A stretch of DNA of 64,000 bases, from the NCBI GenBank assembly GCA_937901895.1, contig CALGTD010000137.1:1-64000 (forward strand). Direction: 5' to 3'. This DNA comes from an uncultured Spartobacteria bacterium (GTDB taxonomy: Bacteria; Verrucomicrobiota; Verrucomicrobiia; Chthoniobacterales; JAATET01). Positions within the stretch are counted from its first letter, which is position 1; each line of letters starts with the position of its first letter. Positions 43,257-51,614 of this stretch are shown here, in pieces. The notes beneath the pieces are model-generated. The model was not told the origin of the DNA, did not search any database, and saw nothing but the letters and a program-made list of their open reading frames with translations. Position numbers and translations under genes: made by a program.

Positions 43257-43609
43257 GATTTTTGGCTCAGCGCCGCCGTCGCGGTATCCGCGATCGGGTG
43301 CAATAGTCGCGGTGATGCGGCCCGTATATCCGACTGGTTGGCGATCTTTCCCGCATGGATCATTGTCTATGACATCAGCTACGAAGTGCGGATAAATCAG
43401 GGCGATCCTTCGCGCCTCTGCTACGTCGGAGCGCACGAGAACGGACACTGGTCATATTGGCCCCTCTGCCACTTCCTGCCGAACGACATCAAGAAAGCAG
43501 AGGCCCGAACTGCGCCAGGGTTCCCTGTGCCGATATGGGGCGCTGAAACGGTCATCGAGATTTGCAGGCAACTCGTTCGTGATCGTGTGTTCGAGGTGGT
43601 GAGAGTCTT
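43257..43609. other. Element interior without a supported gene
   Basis: A plus frame stays open to 43613 and reads plausibly in its second half (GAHENGHWSYWPLCHFLPND), but it has no ATG and would begin inside the terminator hairpin. I see no known family on either strand. It is probably decayed coding sequence of the element. Confidence 0.35.
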
Positions 43610-43840
43610 TTGAACGAATGCCGGAGAACGCCAACCTGCAGCTTTGATGCTGCGGTCAAGACGCGTCCACCAGTCGTTGAACGCCTCGATCTGACGAATC
43701 TGTGATGCGGAAAGCGTCTCGACGCTCTCCATATTGTTCGCCATCTGGTCGAGAGTCGGAATGAGTTTTTTGCCATTCTTGCCCAGCAATGCGATGGCAG
43801 TCGCCACCCTTCTCGGCCGGGTCTTTGATGCTGGCAAGGC
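43610..43840 (-). pseudogene. Probable fragment of a phage tail tape-measure protein
   Basis: In the minus frame the stretch TAIALLGKNGKKLIPTLDQM followed by IRQIEAFNDWWTRLDRSI resembles the conserved block of tail tape-measure proteins, where a FGKSGxxLIPxL segment is followed by AEAFNDxLTRL. Only about 75 residues remain; the frame runs into the 46-bp repeat on one side and loses protein character on the other. It supports a phage origin for the element. The call rests on pattern memory alone. Confidence 0.42.
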
Positions 43841-43850
43841 CCTGGCACGC

Positions 43851-43896
43851 TGCCCTTTTAAGGCATTGGTTCTGGGGTCGAGTCCCAGCCAACCCA
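43851..43896. repeat. Attachment-type direct repeat, copy 2
   Basis: 46 bp identical to the tRNA-Lys 3' end except for T to G in the T loop. It lacks the 5' half of the tRNA, so it is not a tRNA gene. It marks the distal junction of the integrated element. Confidence 0.88.
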
Positions 43897-43956
43897 TCTC
43901 TCCTCAAGACTCAGGTGGTCGAACGCCAGGGGAGCGATTGCGGTGCTTTTGTGACG

Positions 43957-44559
43957 CTATTTGTGCCAGGCAAAAGGGCCTTCGCAGGTGATCTCCTCCA
44001 GAGACTTGCGGCCTGAGGGGATTTCGGTTTCGCGGAAACCTTCCGGAAGTTCCTCAGGATTTCCGGGCCGGCCTGCCGCAAACATGGCCGCGGGCACGTA
44101 GTCGTCAGGAAGGCGGAGTGAGATTCGTGCCTTGTCGGGGTCGTAGCCGGCCATGGCGTGAACGATGAGCCCCATCGCAGTCCCTTGAATCGCCAGGTTT
44201 TCGAACGCGCAGCCGCAGTCGAAGAGATGGACCGAGTTTGGCTTCCCGTTGAGGGTGAACGTGCGCTTGGCAGCGATAAGCACGAGCAGCGCGGCGCGAT
44301 GACACCAGGCCTGATTTCCTTCGACGAGCAGATCGAAAAAGGTTCGCCACTGCGGAGTGTCGCGACGGGCGTAAAGAAACCGCCATTCCTGCTCATTGTA
44401 GCTGGAAGGCGCCCAGCGGGCGGCTTCGAAAAGCATGCGGATCTCGCGGTCTTCGAGCGGTTCTCCACTCATTGCGCGGGGAGACCATCGCCGCAGGATG
44501 ACCGGCTCGATGGGATGATCCGCGGTGCGATGGTCTTCGGGACGGGGCAGGGTGCTCAT
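43957..44559 (-). CDS. Nitroreductase-family protein
   Basis: 200 residues. The N-terminal RRWSPRAMSGEPLEDREIRM and LFEAARWAPSSYNEQEWRF blocks are the FMN-binding entry of nitroreductases, and DCGCAFENLAIQGTAMGLIVHAMAGYD is the family's central helix. Members are FMN flavoenzymes that reduce nitro compounds, quinones or other acceptors with NAD(P)H; the natural substrate cannot be told. It begins 42 bp upstream of the surE stop on the same strand and ends 61 bp beyond the tRNA-Lys element. Confidence 0.87.
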   Translation of the reverse strand: MSTLPRPEDHRTADHPIEPVILRRWSPRAMSGEPLEDREIRMLFEAARWAPSSYNEQEWRFLYARRDTPQWRTFFDLLVEGNQAWCHRAALLVLIAAKRTFTLNGKPNSVHLFDCGCAFENLAIQGTAMGLIVHAMAGYDPDKARISLRLPDDYVPAAMFAAGRPGNPEELPEGFRETEIPSGRKSLEEITCEGPFAWHK

Positions 44560-44601
44560 CGGGTGAACGGATTTTGTGAATGGCTCGTGATGGGATGTTT
44601 C

Positions 44602-45330
44602 TCAGCTGGGGGCTTGGGCCAGACAGCGTGTGAGCGCGGCTTCGTCCGTGAGATCGAGGCGAAGGGGGGTCATGGAAACAAAGCCGTGCTCGACGGCCCA
44701 GCGATCCGTGCCTTCCTCCGGCGCTTCGAGGGGGCGGACAGTGAACCAGTAAATGGGGCGGTTCATGGGATCGGTCGAAGGAACGACATGGCCATCGTAG
44801 AGTCGGATGGAAAGGCGGGTCCAGCGAATGTCGCGGGGTTCTGTGGGGAAATTCACATTTACGAGAGGCAGGTCGGGCCGAGTGAGCAGCTGTTCGATGA
44901 CGCTCGTGACGTAGGGTTCAAGACGACCGAAATCGGGAGGAGCGTCTCCTGCAGGAGCGCTGAACGCGATGCCGCGCAGGCCGAGAAGCCGTGCCTGCTT
45001 GGCGGCGGCTAGGGTCCCGGAATGCCAGCAGGAATTGCCGAGGTTGGGACCGAGGTTGATGCCCGAGAAGACGATGTCGACCTTCTCCCAGAGGTGGGCG
45101 CCGAGCGCCACGCAATCAGCGGGCGTTCCGTTCACCTGCCACGCATCGAAATCCCCGATCGTCGTGTGCCGGATTCGGAGCGGGCGCGAGGCGGTGATCG
45201 CGTGTCCCATCGACGATTGTTCCACGTTGGGAGCCACGATCCGGACCTCGCCGAAGCGCGATGCGATCCGCGCTAGCGCGGCAATCCCCGGACTGTAAAT
45301 GCCGTCATCGTTCGATATCAGAATACGCAT
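44602..45330 (-). CDS. surE: 5'-nucleotidase SurE
   Basis: 242 residues from the ATG at 45330. SurE is a metal-dependent phosphatase that removes 5' (and 3') phosphates from nucleotides. The metal site is in MRILISNDDGIYSPG (Asp8, Asp9 in the ISNDDG motif) with a later Asn in FSGINLGPNLG and VNGTPADCVALG also conserved. The frame is open 17 codons upstream, but the ISNDDG motif normally lies at the start. It is divergent from the lipid kinase gene (76 bp). Confidence 0.95.
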   Translation of the reverse strand: MRILISNDDGIYSPGIAALARIASRFGEVRIVAPNVEQSSMGHAITASRPLRIRHTTIGDFDAWQVNGTPADCVALGAHLWEKVDIVFSGINLGPNLGNSCWHSGTLAAAKQARLLGLRGIAFSAPAGDAPPDFGRLEPYVTSVIEQLLTRPDLPLVNVNFPTEPRDIRWTRLSIRLYDGHVVPSTDPMNRPIYWFTVRPLEAPEEGTDRWAVEHGFVSMTPLRLDLTDEAALTRCLAQAPS

Positions 45331-45406
45331 GTCCCGGGATCGTGTGCCGAAGACGAAACGGCCCCTGCGGAGATGGAGCATACCCGCGCGGCATGCTGTG
45401 GATGCG

Positions 45407-46297
45407 ATGTCCCTGCGTATGCGGATCGCGTTGATTTACAATCCATCGGCCGGACAGGAGGATCACACCGAGGAGGACCTGGTTGAGCGGCTGGAGGCGG
45501 AGGGGCACGAGGTGCGCTGCGAGACCACGAAGAGCGACCGACTTCAAGCAATCGCGAAAGAGCCGGTCGATGTCGTGATTGCCGCAGGCGGCGATGGAAC
45601 GGTGCGGCGGGTGACGCAGGCGTTCGCCGGCAGGGGAGTGCCGATGTCGATTCTTCCGCTCGGCACGGCCAACAATATCGCGCGGACTCTGAGTCTTTAC
45701 CGCGCAGAGGAGGAGATCGTGCGGGCGTTGCGAGATCCGGATCGAAAGCAGCTGGACCTCGGAGTGGCTGACGGTCCGTGGGGAGCAGAGCGATTCGTCG
45801 AAGGATTTGGAACGGGACTGCTTGCGGAATATCTCGCGCGCCTCGAGGCGGTGAAACCCAAGCAACAGCAAAAGCGCGCCGAGAAGTTGCTGCGGCGAAT
45901 GGCGAAGGAATTTCCGTCGGCACCTGTGGGGTTGTGGATCGATGGCGAGAACTTCAGCGGGGAGTATTTCCTCGTGGAGGTGATGAATATCCGGTCGATC
46001 GGGCCGTTTGCAGGGCTCGCGCCGGATGCGGATCCCGGCGATGGTGAACTCGATATCGTGCTCCTCGGCGAGGCGGAGCGCGGGGCGTTTTCCAGATATG
46101 CGAAACGACTGGTGGAGAAGGGGCCTGCGCTGCATCCGTTTTCCGCGAAACGCTGCCGGCGGATCGAACTCGCCTGGACCGGACAGCCGCTGCATGTGGA
46201 TGACTCGCCGTGGCCGCCGCGTGGCGCGCCAAACCACGGAAAAATCACGCTCACGGTCGAGTCCGGGGTGTTTCAGGTGCTGCGCCCAAAAGCTTGA
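45407..46297 (+). CDS. Diacylglycerol/lipid kinase (YegS/DagK family)
   Basis: 296 residues. The catalytic glycine motif GGDGTVRRV is at residues 61-69, preceded by IALIYNPSAGQ, and followed by ILPLGTANNIARTL, the usual order in the DAGK catalytic domain. The C-terminal beta-sandwich ends in HVDDSPWPPRG and LTVESGVFQVL. Such enzymes phosphorylate diacylglycerol or related lipids at the inner membrane. A second ATG at 45419 is a possible start. A hairpin follows the stop. Confidence 0.88.
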   Translation: MSLRMRIALIYNPSAGQEDHTEEDLVERLEAEGHEVRCETTKSDRLQAIAKEPVDVVIAAGGDGTVRRVTQAFAGRGVPMSILPLGTANNIARTLSLYRAEEEIVRALRDPDRKQLDLGVADGPWGAERFVEGFGTGLLAEYLARLEAVKPKQQQKRAEKLLRRMAKEFPSAPVGLWIDGENFSGEYFLVEVMNIRSIGPFAGLAPDADPGDGELDIVLLGEAERGAFSRYAKRLVEKGPALHPFSAKRCRRIELAWTGQPLHVDDSPWPPRGAPNHGKITLTVESGVFQVLRPKA

Positions 46298-46302
46298 GGC
46301 AT

Positions 46303-46330
46303 CCGGGAATCACCTCAGGGTGATCTCGGG
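46303..46330. terminator. Hairpin after the lipid kinase gene
   Basis: ATCACC (46309-46314) and GGTGAT (46319-46324) pair across TCAG, and with one bulged A the stem extends to CCGGG/CTCGG. It starts 6 bp after the stop and lies 36 bp before the alcohol dehydrogenase ATG. There is no T-run. Confidence 0.5.
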
Positions 46331-46365
46331 GGACGCGGACCGCATCAGCCGGACGATCGGCTTGC

Positions 46366-47523
46366 ATGAAAGCAGCCGTTTACCACAAGCCCGGTGACGT
46401 GCGTGTCGACACCGTGGACGATCCGCGCATCGAGCAACCGGACGACATCATCCTGCGGGTGACCTCCACCGCGATCTGTGGATCGGATTTGCACATCTAC
46501 AACGGTTTTCTCCCGCAGGTGAAACCGATCGTCATGGGCCACGAGTTCATGGGGATCGTCGAGGAAGCTGGGCCGGCGGTGACCGCCGTAAAGAATGGGG
46601 ATCGGGTGATCGTGCCGTTTCCGATTGCCTGCGGGCATTGCTTCTTTTGCGGGTGCGGGCTTCCCGTGCATTGCGAGGAATCGAATCCCGACAAATACGG
46701 ACCCGAGGGCGGGATCATCGAGCAGAAGGGCGGCGGGCTTTTTGGATACACGGATCTTTATGGTGGTTACAACGGCGGTCAGGCCGAGTATGTGCGCGTG
46801 CCGTATGCGAACTTCGGTCCTCGCAGGGCGCCGGAAGGTTTCACGGATGAGCAGGTTCTTTTCCTGACGGACATTTTCCCGACCGGGTATTGCGGCGCGG
46901 TGTGGGCTGGAGTGAAGCCGGGGGACACCGTGGCCGTGTTCGGGTGCGGTCCTGTCGGGCTGATGGCGCAAAAGGTCGCGTGGGTTCTCGGGGCTGAACG
47001 TGTCATCGGAATCGACATCGAGGAATACCGACTCGATATGGCGAGGACCGCCGCACGCTCCGAAACGCTCAATGCGTTGAACGATGACGTAAGCGAAGCG
47101 ATCCGCTCGCTGACCGGAGGTCGGGGCGCGGACGTCTGCATTGATGCGGTTGGCATGGAAGCGAACCGCAACCTCAAGGACCGGATCGCAAACGTCGTTC
47201 ACATGCAGGTTGGCAGCACGAAGGCGCTCGAGGCGGCGATCAGTGCCGTGCGACGTGGAGGTCATGTCAGCGTCGTCGGAGTCTACGGCATGCCCTACGA
47301 CAATTTCCCGGTTGGGCAGATTTTCGACAAAGGCCTGCACCTTCACTTCGGGCAGGCGACGGTGCACTCCGTCATCGACGACCTCATCGATTGGGTGGAG
47401 GGCGGCCGCATCGTGCTCGACGACATCATCACCCACCGGCTGCCGCTCGCCGACGCCGCCCGCGGATACGAGATCTTCTGCAAGAAACAGGACGACTGCG
47501 TGAAGGTCGTCCTACAACCCTGA
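46366..47523 (+). CDS. Zinc-dependent alcohol dehydrogenase (formaldehyde dehydrogenase-like MDR)
   Basis: 385 residues, medium-chain dehydrogenase. Catalytic zinc ligands are Cys38 (ICGSDLH) and His59-Glu60 (GHE); structural zinc ligands are Cys89, Cys92, Cys95 and Cys103. The NAD site is FGCGPVGLMAQ near residue 190. The overall pattern is closest to glutathione-independent formaldehyde dehydrogenase and threonine-dehydrogenase-like members. The substrate is not determined by sequence. A small membrane-protein gene follows after 6 bp. Confidence 0.9.
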   Translation: MKAAVYHKPGDVRVDTVDDPRIEQPDDIILRVTSTAICGSDLHIYNGFLPQVKPIVMGHEFMGIVEEAGPAVTAVKNGDRVIVPFPIACGHCFFCGCGLPVHCEESNPDKYGPEGGIIEQKGGGLFGYTDLYGGYNGGQAEYVRVPYANFGPRRAPEGFTDEQVLFLTDIFPTGYCGAVWAGVKPGDTVAVFGCGPVGLMAQKVAWVLGAERVIGIDIEEYRLDMARTAARSETLNALNDDVSEAIRSLTGGRGADVCIDAVGMEANRNLKDRIANVVHMQVGSTKALEAAISAVRRGGHVSVVGVYGMPYDNFPVGQIFDKGLHLHFGQATVHSVIDDLIDWVEGGRIVLDDIITHRLPLADAARGYEIFCKKQDDCVKVVLQP

Positions 47524-47529
47524 ACAACG

Positions 47530-47799
47530 ATGAAGAAATCGACGGACGAGAATCCGATGAGGGACAGCTGGAAACCCGAAGACAAGGCCGCGGAGGCGGC
47601 GATCGACAACCCGGAGGCATTTGCAGCGGGCGGGGGAGGCGAAGCGGAAACAGTAGCGCCGGAGCGCGGAGCGCGAAACAGCCGCCGGTATCTTCCGCAC
47701 GCGAGGGAGAGCGGAAAACTGGGGTGGATTTTCCTTTGGCTGATCGGTGTTCCGATTCCCGTGCTCCTGGTTCTCTTCCTCCTGCGCGGTTGCACCTGA
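47530..47799 (+). CDS. Small single-span membrane protein
   Basis: 89 residues. The first 65 are polar with an Ala/Gly/Glu-rich stretch (AAIDNPEAFAAGGGG). The end is a membrane segment with a recognisable pattern, GWIFLWLIGVPIPVLLVLFL followed by LRGCT, which recurs as a small hypothetical protein next to dehydrogenases in other bacteria as far as I recall. The ATG lies 6 bp after the dehydrogenase stop, so the two are co-transcribed. Function is unknown. Confidence 0.72.
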   Translation: MKKSTDENPMRDSWKPEDKAAEAAIDNPEAFAAGGGGEAETVAPERGARNSRRYLPHARESGKLGWIFLWLIGVPIPVLLVLFLLRGCT

Positions 47800-47861
47800 G
47801 CCCTGAGCCCGACGACGTCGGCGCTTGAGCGCCGGAATGCCGCCGGTGTAGGACGTGGGGC

Positions 47862-48674
47862 GTGTTTCGGCGGGCGGATCTCTATACAACGGTTTTTTCC
47901 ATCGGGATCCAGAATGCCTTCGTTTACCGGTGGAACTTTCTGTTCCGGGCGTTGTTTGGTTTGATCCCGCTGGCGGCGACGATCTGGATCTGGCGAGCGG
48001 TCTTTCAGTCAAGCGGATCGGAGGTTGCCGGATACTCCTTCGGCGAGATGGTCTTTTATTTCATCGCCGTGACGCTGGTGGAGAGCCTGGTGAGTCCGAC
48101 GGACGACGAATGGCAGATTGCGGCGGACATTCGGGAGGGCCGAATCAGCGCGTTCCTGCTGAGGCCGGTGAATTACTTTCTGTATCGGGCGAGTCTCTTT
48201 GCGAGTTCGCGCGCGGTGTATCTGGTGATGACCGCACCTCCGGTGATCGCACTGGCTTTGTTCATGGCCGGGGACATGCACCTCCCGGCAAACGCGACAA
48301 CGTGGGTGGCGTTTGCGGCATCGCTGGTGATGGCGGGGGCGATCCAGTTTTTGATCGCCTACGTGCTCGCAACGCTCGGGTTCTGGGTGCTGGAAATATC
48401 GACGCTCGTCTTCATCCTCTACTCCTTCGAGTATTTTTTGAGTGGGCGGATCTTCCCGATCGATGTGATGCCCGCCGGCGTGGCAGCGGTGCTGAAACTC
48501 ACGCCGTTTCCCTACGAGCTGTATTTTCCGGTCGCAGTGTGGATGGGGCGGGTGAGCGGAGGAGATCTCTGGTTCGGGCTCGCCGTGCAGGCGGGGTGGG
48601 TGCTGGCGTTGTTTGCGCTCAGCCGGTGGCTGTGGCGGCAGGGAGTGCGCCGCTACGGAGCGTATGGAGGATGA
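47862..48674 (+). CDS. ABC-2 type transporter permease (six-span, PF06182-like)
   Basis: 270 residues from a GTG at 47862, six predicted membrane helices. The motif DIREGRISAFLLRPVNYFLY and the late FPIDVMPAGVAAVLKLTPFPYELYFPV are typical of ABC-2 permeases that usually occur as two permease genes plus one ATPase gene. Here neither the second permease nor the ATPase is adjacent, which is unusual. It follows the small membrane protein by 62 bp. The transported substrate is unknown. Confidence 0.85.
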   Translation: MFRRADLYTTVFSIGIQNAFVYRWNFLFRALFGLIPLAATIWIWRAVFQSSGSEVAGYSFGEMVFYFIAVTLVESLVSPTDDEWQIAADIREGRISAFLLRPVNYFLYRASLFASSRAVYLVMTAPPVIALALFMAGDMHLPANATTWVAFAASLVMAGAIQFLIAYVLATLGFWVLEISTLVFILYSFEYFLSGRIFPIDVMPAGVAAVLKLTPFPYELYFPVAVWMGRVSGGDLWFGLAVQAGWVLALFALSRWLWRQGVRRYGAYGG

Positions 48675-48693
48675 CGCGCGCTTCGGGCGCGAT

Positions 48694-49176
48694 TCAGCCT
48701 GTGGATTTCCGGCTTCGTTCGAGGATCGCGGTGGTCGACTTCCCCGGCACGAGGGGAAGAATGCGGATGTCGACCCCGGCTTCCATCAGTGCCGAGCGCT
48801 CGTCCGGGTCCAGTGTGTCGAGCGTGTAGTCGCCGCCCTTTGCGTAGAGCGCCGGCCGGACTGCGCGGATGACCTCCGTCGCGCGCAGGTCGTCGAACAC
48901 GACCACATAGTCCACGCAGCGCAACGCGGAGAGGACACGGGCGCGGTCTTCGGCGGAATTCACCGGGCGGTCCGGGCCCTTGAGTTCGCGCACCGAGCGG
49001 TCGGAATTCACCGCCACGGCGAGTGCGTCACCAAGCCCGCGCGCATGCTCGAGATAGTCGACATGTCCGGCGTGGAGAATGTCGAAGCAGCCGTTCGTAA
49101 GGACGAGGCGGCGGCCTTCGGAGCGAAGGCGGGCGCTTTCCGCGGCAAGGCTGTCGAGATCGAGAATGGCGGGCAT
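48694..49176 (-). CDS. rfaE2: D-glycero-beta-D-manno-heptose 1-phosphate adenylyltransferase
   Basis: 160 residues, the single-domain form of the HldE C-terminal half. The nucleotidyltransferase site is TNGCFDILHAGHVDYLEHAR (HxGH motif, residues 28-47), and the LPLVPGKSTTAILER end is the family's ISTT-like motif. It makes ADP-heptose for the lipopolysaccharide core, which implies an outer membrane with heptose. The kinase half is not adjacent. Confidence 0.92.
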   Translation of the reverse strand: MPAILDLDSLAAESARLRSEGRRLVLTNGCFDILHAGHVDYLEHARGLGDALAVAVNSDRSVRELKGPDRPVNSAEDRARVLSALRCVDYVVVFDDLRATEVIRAVRPALYAKGGDYTLDTLDPDERSALMEAGVDIRILPLVPGKSTTAILERSRKSTG

Positions 49177-49279
49177 GATGCGGCGAGGTTCGTCGCTTCA
49201 ATTGGCCGGCCGCAATGCAAAAATGGCTGGCCGCGAGACGGCGCTCCATTGCATCCTGCGAGCAACCGTTGTCCACCCC

Positions 49280-49960
49280 ATGCGTCCGATCACCAAGCTC
49301 CTCCTTCTCGTTGTTGTCGCATTCATCGTCTATCTGATCTGGCCAAGGAATCCTGATATCAAGAACTTCGATCCCTCGGTGCTCGCGGGCCTCGATGTGA
49401 AGACCTGGGTGGCGGAAAAGCGCGGCAAGTCGTTCGACGCGCTGAAGGCGCGATTCAAGATTTACAGCTCGCAATACAAGTTCCCTCCGGTGGCAAGTTT
49501 CCGGATTGCACAGACCGACGCGGCCGGCATTGAGGCGCTGGGAAAGTCGTTTCCCAAGGTTGAAGGCGAGGCGCCCGAACCGATGGAGGAAAACCGCGCG
49601 ATCCTGGCCTTCACGCAGAAATTCGTGACGATCAAGAAGCAGGTCGGCGGGGATTTCGATCCCGACGCGCTTGCGCGCGAGGAGGTGAGCTGGCGTTCGC
49701 GAGAGCACTCCGGAGCGCCGGATACCGAGGTTGCGCAGCCGATCGCCCGCATCTTCGCCGCGATCTATGGCGGCGATCCCGCGGATTTCGATGTGGTGGC
49801 GCAGGACATCGCCGCTGCGAGGGCGCTCATCTTCTCCGAGAATGTTCCGCAGGATGTGACGGACCCCGTGCAGACCGCCCAGGATTATCTGCGCGAAGCC
49901 CTGACTTTGTTGAAGGAAATCGCGCAACAGGCGCCGTCCGCCGAGCCCCAGGAGGAATAA
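49280..49960 (+). CDS. Membrane-anchored protein of unknown function
   Basis: 226 residues from the ATG at 49280. One N-terminal membrane segment (KLLLLVVVAFIVYLIWP) is followed by a hydrophilic helical domain without a recognised family. The pattern predicts an inner-membrane anchor with a periplasmic body. It is divergent from the heptose adenylyltransferase gene and converges on the aldo/keto reductase with a 4-bp gap. Confidence 0.68.
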   Translation: MRPITKLLLLVVVAFIVYLIWPRNPDIKNFDPSVLAGLDVKTWVAEKRGKSFDALKARFKIYSSQYKFPPVASFRIAQTDAAGIEALGKSFPKVEGEAPEPMEENRAILAFTQKFVTIKKQVGGDFDPDALAREEVSWRSREHSGAPDTEVAQPIARIFAAIYGGDPADFDVVAQDIAAARALIFSENVPQDVTDPVQTAQDYLREALTLLKEIAQQAPSAEPQEE

Positions 49961-49964
49961 CGCG

Positions 49965-50840
49965 TCAGGCGACGCGCGGGGTGCGGGCGATCCGTGCGAC
50001 GATGTCGTCACGCTGGCCGGCGTTTTCAAAGCCGATCGTGACCGCATCCACGCAGGGCAGATTGAGGACGTATGCAAGGCTTTCGTCGGCCGCGTTGACG
50101 ATTTTTCCGTCACCGAGGATTTTCATTCCGATGACGCCCTTGCCCGCGGCTTTCATTTCCTCGAGCACAGGAACCACCACATTGGGCTGCGCATCCATCA
50201 CGACACCTCGGGGATTGATGCGTGCGAGATCGATCTCGACCCAGGGTTCCTTCGCGGCGGCCCGCAGGGCACCGAGCGAGTGGCAGGATACCCCCTTCGT
50301 GCGGATGATTCCCCGGTCCTGAAATTCCGACACTACGTCCATCGCGCCACGCATGTTTCTCGGCCAGTTGGGATCTTCGAGGCAGTGGAGCAGGAAGATG
50401 TCGATCGTCTCGACGCCAAGCTCGCGAAGGTAGCGGGGAATGTCGGCGCGCATCTGTTCGGGAGTGCGGGCCCATGACTTCGTGAGAATCGTGACCTTGT
50501 CGCGCGGCACACCGAGCTCGAGGGCCCGCGCGAGATGCGGATGCGAGCCGTAGCGGTCCGCGGAATCCCACGATGTGATGCCCTGCTCGTAAGCCTCGAT
50601 GAGAAATTGCGCCAGCGAGTCCACGCTCATGCCGCGGGTCTGCGCGGAGCTGTGGTTCCAGCCGTGGCTTCCAGTGCCCAGGAAGAGGCGCGAGCAATCG
50701 ATCTTTTTGGGGCCGAGAATCACCCGATCGCTGGCACGGAAGGGAAACTCTTCGGAACTCTCCGCGGCGAAGGCGGAACGGGCAAACGGCGCGACCGCAG
50801 CGGCGCCAAGGGCGGACTTGAGGAAATCACGGCGCTTCAC
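49965..50840 (-). CDS. Tat-exported aldo/keto reductase
   Basis: 291 residues from a GTG. The N-terminus MKRRDFLKSALGAAAVAPFA is a Tat signal (RRDFLK). The AKR catalytic tetrad is recognisable: Asp and Tyr in WDSADRYGSH, Lys in ILTKSW and His in FLLHCLED. Such twin-arginine-exported AKRs act in the periplasm; the substrate is unknown. It lies 57 bp upstream of hisA on the same strand. AKRs are usually cytosolic, so the export signal is notable. Confidence 0.87.
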   Translation of the reverse strand: MKRRDFLKSALGAAAVAPFARSAFAAESSEEFPFRASDRVILGPKKIDCSRLFLGTGSHGWNHSSAQTRGMSVDSLAQFLIEAYEQGITSWDSADRYGSHPHLARALELGVPRDKVTILTKSWARTPEQMRADIPRYLRELGVETIDIFLLHCLEDPNWPRNMRGAMDVVSEFQDRGIIRTKGVSCHSLGALRAAAKEPWVEIDLARINPRGVVMDAQPNVVVPVLEEMKAAGKGVIGMKILGDGKIVNAADESLAYVLNLPCVDAVTIGFENAGQRDDIVARIARTPRVA

Positions 50841-50897
50841 GAAGCGCGACCCTAGCGGCGAATCCCCGGGCCGGCAAGCAGCGAGGGGGCGAATTCG

Positions 50898-51614
50898 TCA
50901 AGCCACCAAGGGACGCAGGTCTCCGGTAATCAGACCGTCATAGAGCGCCTTCCCGAGAATCGCACCGTAAAGCCCCGGCATTGTTGCGAGTTTGCGGACG
51001 TCGTCCGGCGACGAAACTCCGCCACTGGCGATCAGCGAGCAGTCGAGCAGGGCGAGGAGCTTTTCGAGTTCGGCGAAATTCGGACCCTGAAGCATGCCGT
51101 CAGTGGCGATGTCCGTGTAGATGATCGTTCCCGCACCTGCCGCCTGTGCCTCAAGGGCGAGGTCGCTCGCGTGGCGCGAGGTGGTTTCGGTCCACCCCTT
51201 CACCGCGACCATGCCGTCGCGTGCGTCGATGCCCACCGCGATGCGGTCGCCGCCAAAGACGTCGCACATGTCGCGAACGAAATCGAGCGACTCGCTGGCA
51301 CGGGTGCCGATGACCACCCGCGAAACTCCCGCGTCGAATGCGGCGCGAATCGCCTCCTCCGAACGCATGCCGCCACCAAGTTCGCAGGGGATGTCCACGG
51401 ACGCGCAGATCGCCCGAACGGTGTCCAGATTGTGCGAGCGTCCGGTGAATGCGGCGTCGAGATCGATGAGGTGCAGCCAGTCCCCGCCGGCTTCCTGCCA
51501 CTTGCGGGCAAACGCAGGCGCGTCACTCGAATACACGGTTTTCTCGTTGGCATCGCCGCGGCGCAGGCGCACGACTTCGCCGCCCATGAGATCAATGGCT
51601 GGCAGCAACAGCAT
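50898..51614 (-). CDS. hisA: ProFAR isomerase (histidine biosynthesis)
   Basis: 238 residues from the ATG at 51614. HisA is the TIM-barrel isomerase converting ProFAR to PRFAR. It begins MLLLPAIDLMGGEVVRLRRG with the general-base Asp8, and the second phosphate site and acid are in YTDIATDGMLQGPN (Asp in the TDIATDG motif), with ELGGGMRS and IASGGVSS as further marks. The start lies 23 bp inside the 3' end of hisH, so translation is coupled. Confidence 0.95.
   Translation of the reverse strand: MLLLPAIDLMGGEVVRLRRGDANEKTVYSSDAPAFARKWQEAGGDWLHLIDLDAAFTGRSHNLDTVRAICASVDIPCELGGGMRSEEAIRAAFDAGVSRVVIGTRASESLDFVRDMCDVFGGDRIAVGIDARDGMVAVKGWTETTSRHASDLALEAQAAGAGTIIYTDIATDGMLQGPNFAELEKLLALLDCSLIASGGVSSPDDVRKLATMPGLYGAILGKALYDGLITGDLRPLVA

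Larger units (their letters stand above)
41841..43896. mobile_element. Decayed integrated element in tRNA-Lys (about 2.06 kb)
   Basis: The stretch between the tRNA-Lys and the second 46-bp repeat is visibly more AT-rich at its ends than its neighbours, has few intact ORFs and holds a polyvalent-type kinase gene, a frameshifted small gene and a probable tape-measure fragment. No integrase or excisionase is recognisable. It reads as the remnant of a phage-like or integrative element that lost its core by deletion. Confidence 0.8.

Noticed and set aside
43233..43613. 126-residue plus ORF inside the tRNA element
   Set aside because: It has no ATG, begins within a terminator hairpin and matches nothing known. 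It may be decayed coding sequence, so it is only described as part of the element.
43851..43896. Second tRNA-Lys gene
   Set aside because: Only the 3' 46 bp are present, without acceptor 5' strand or D arm, and the T loop is mutated.
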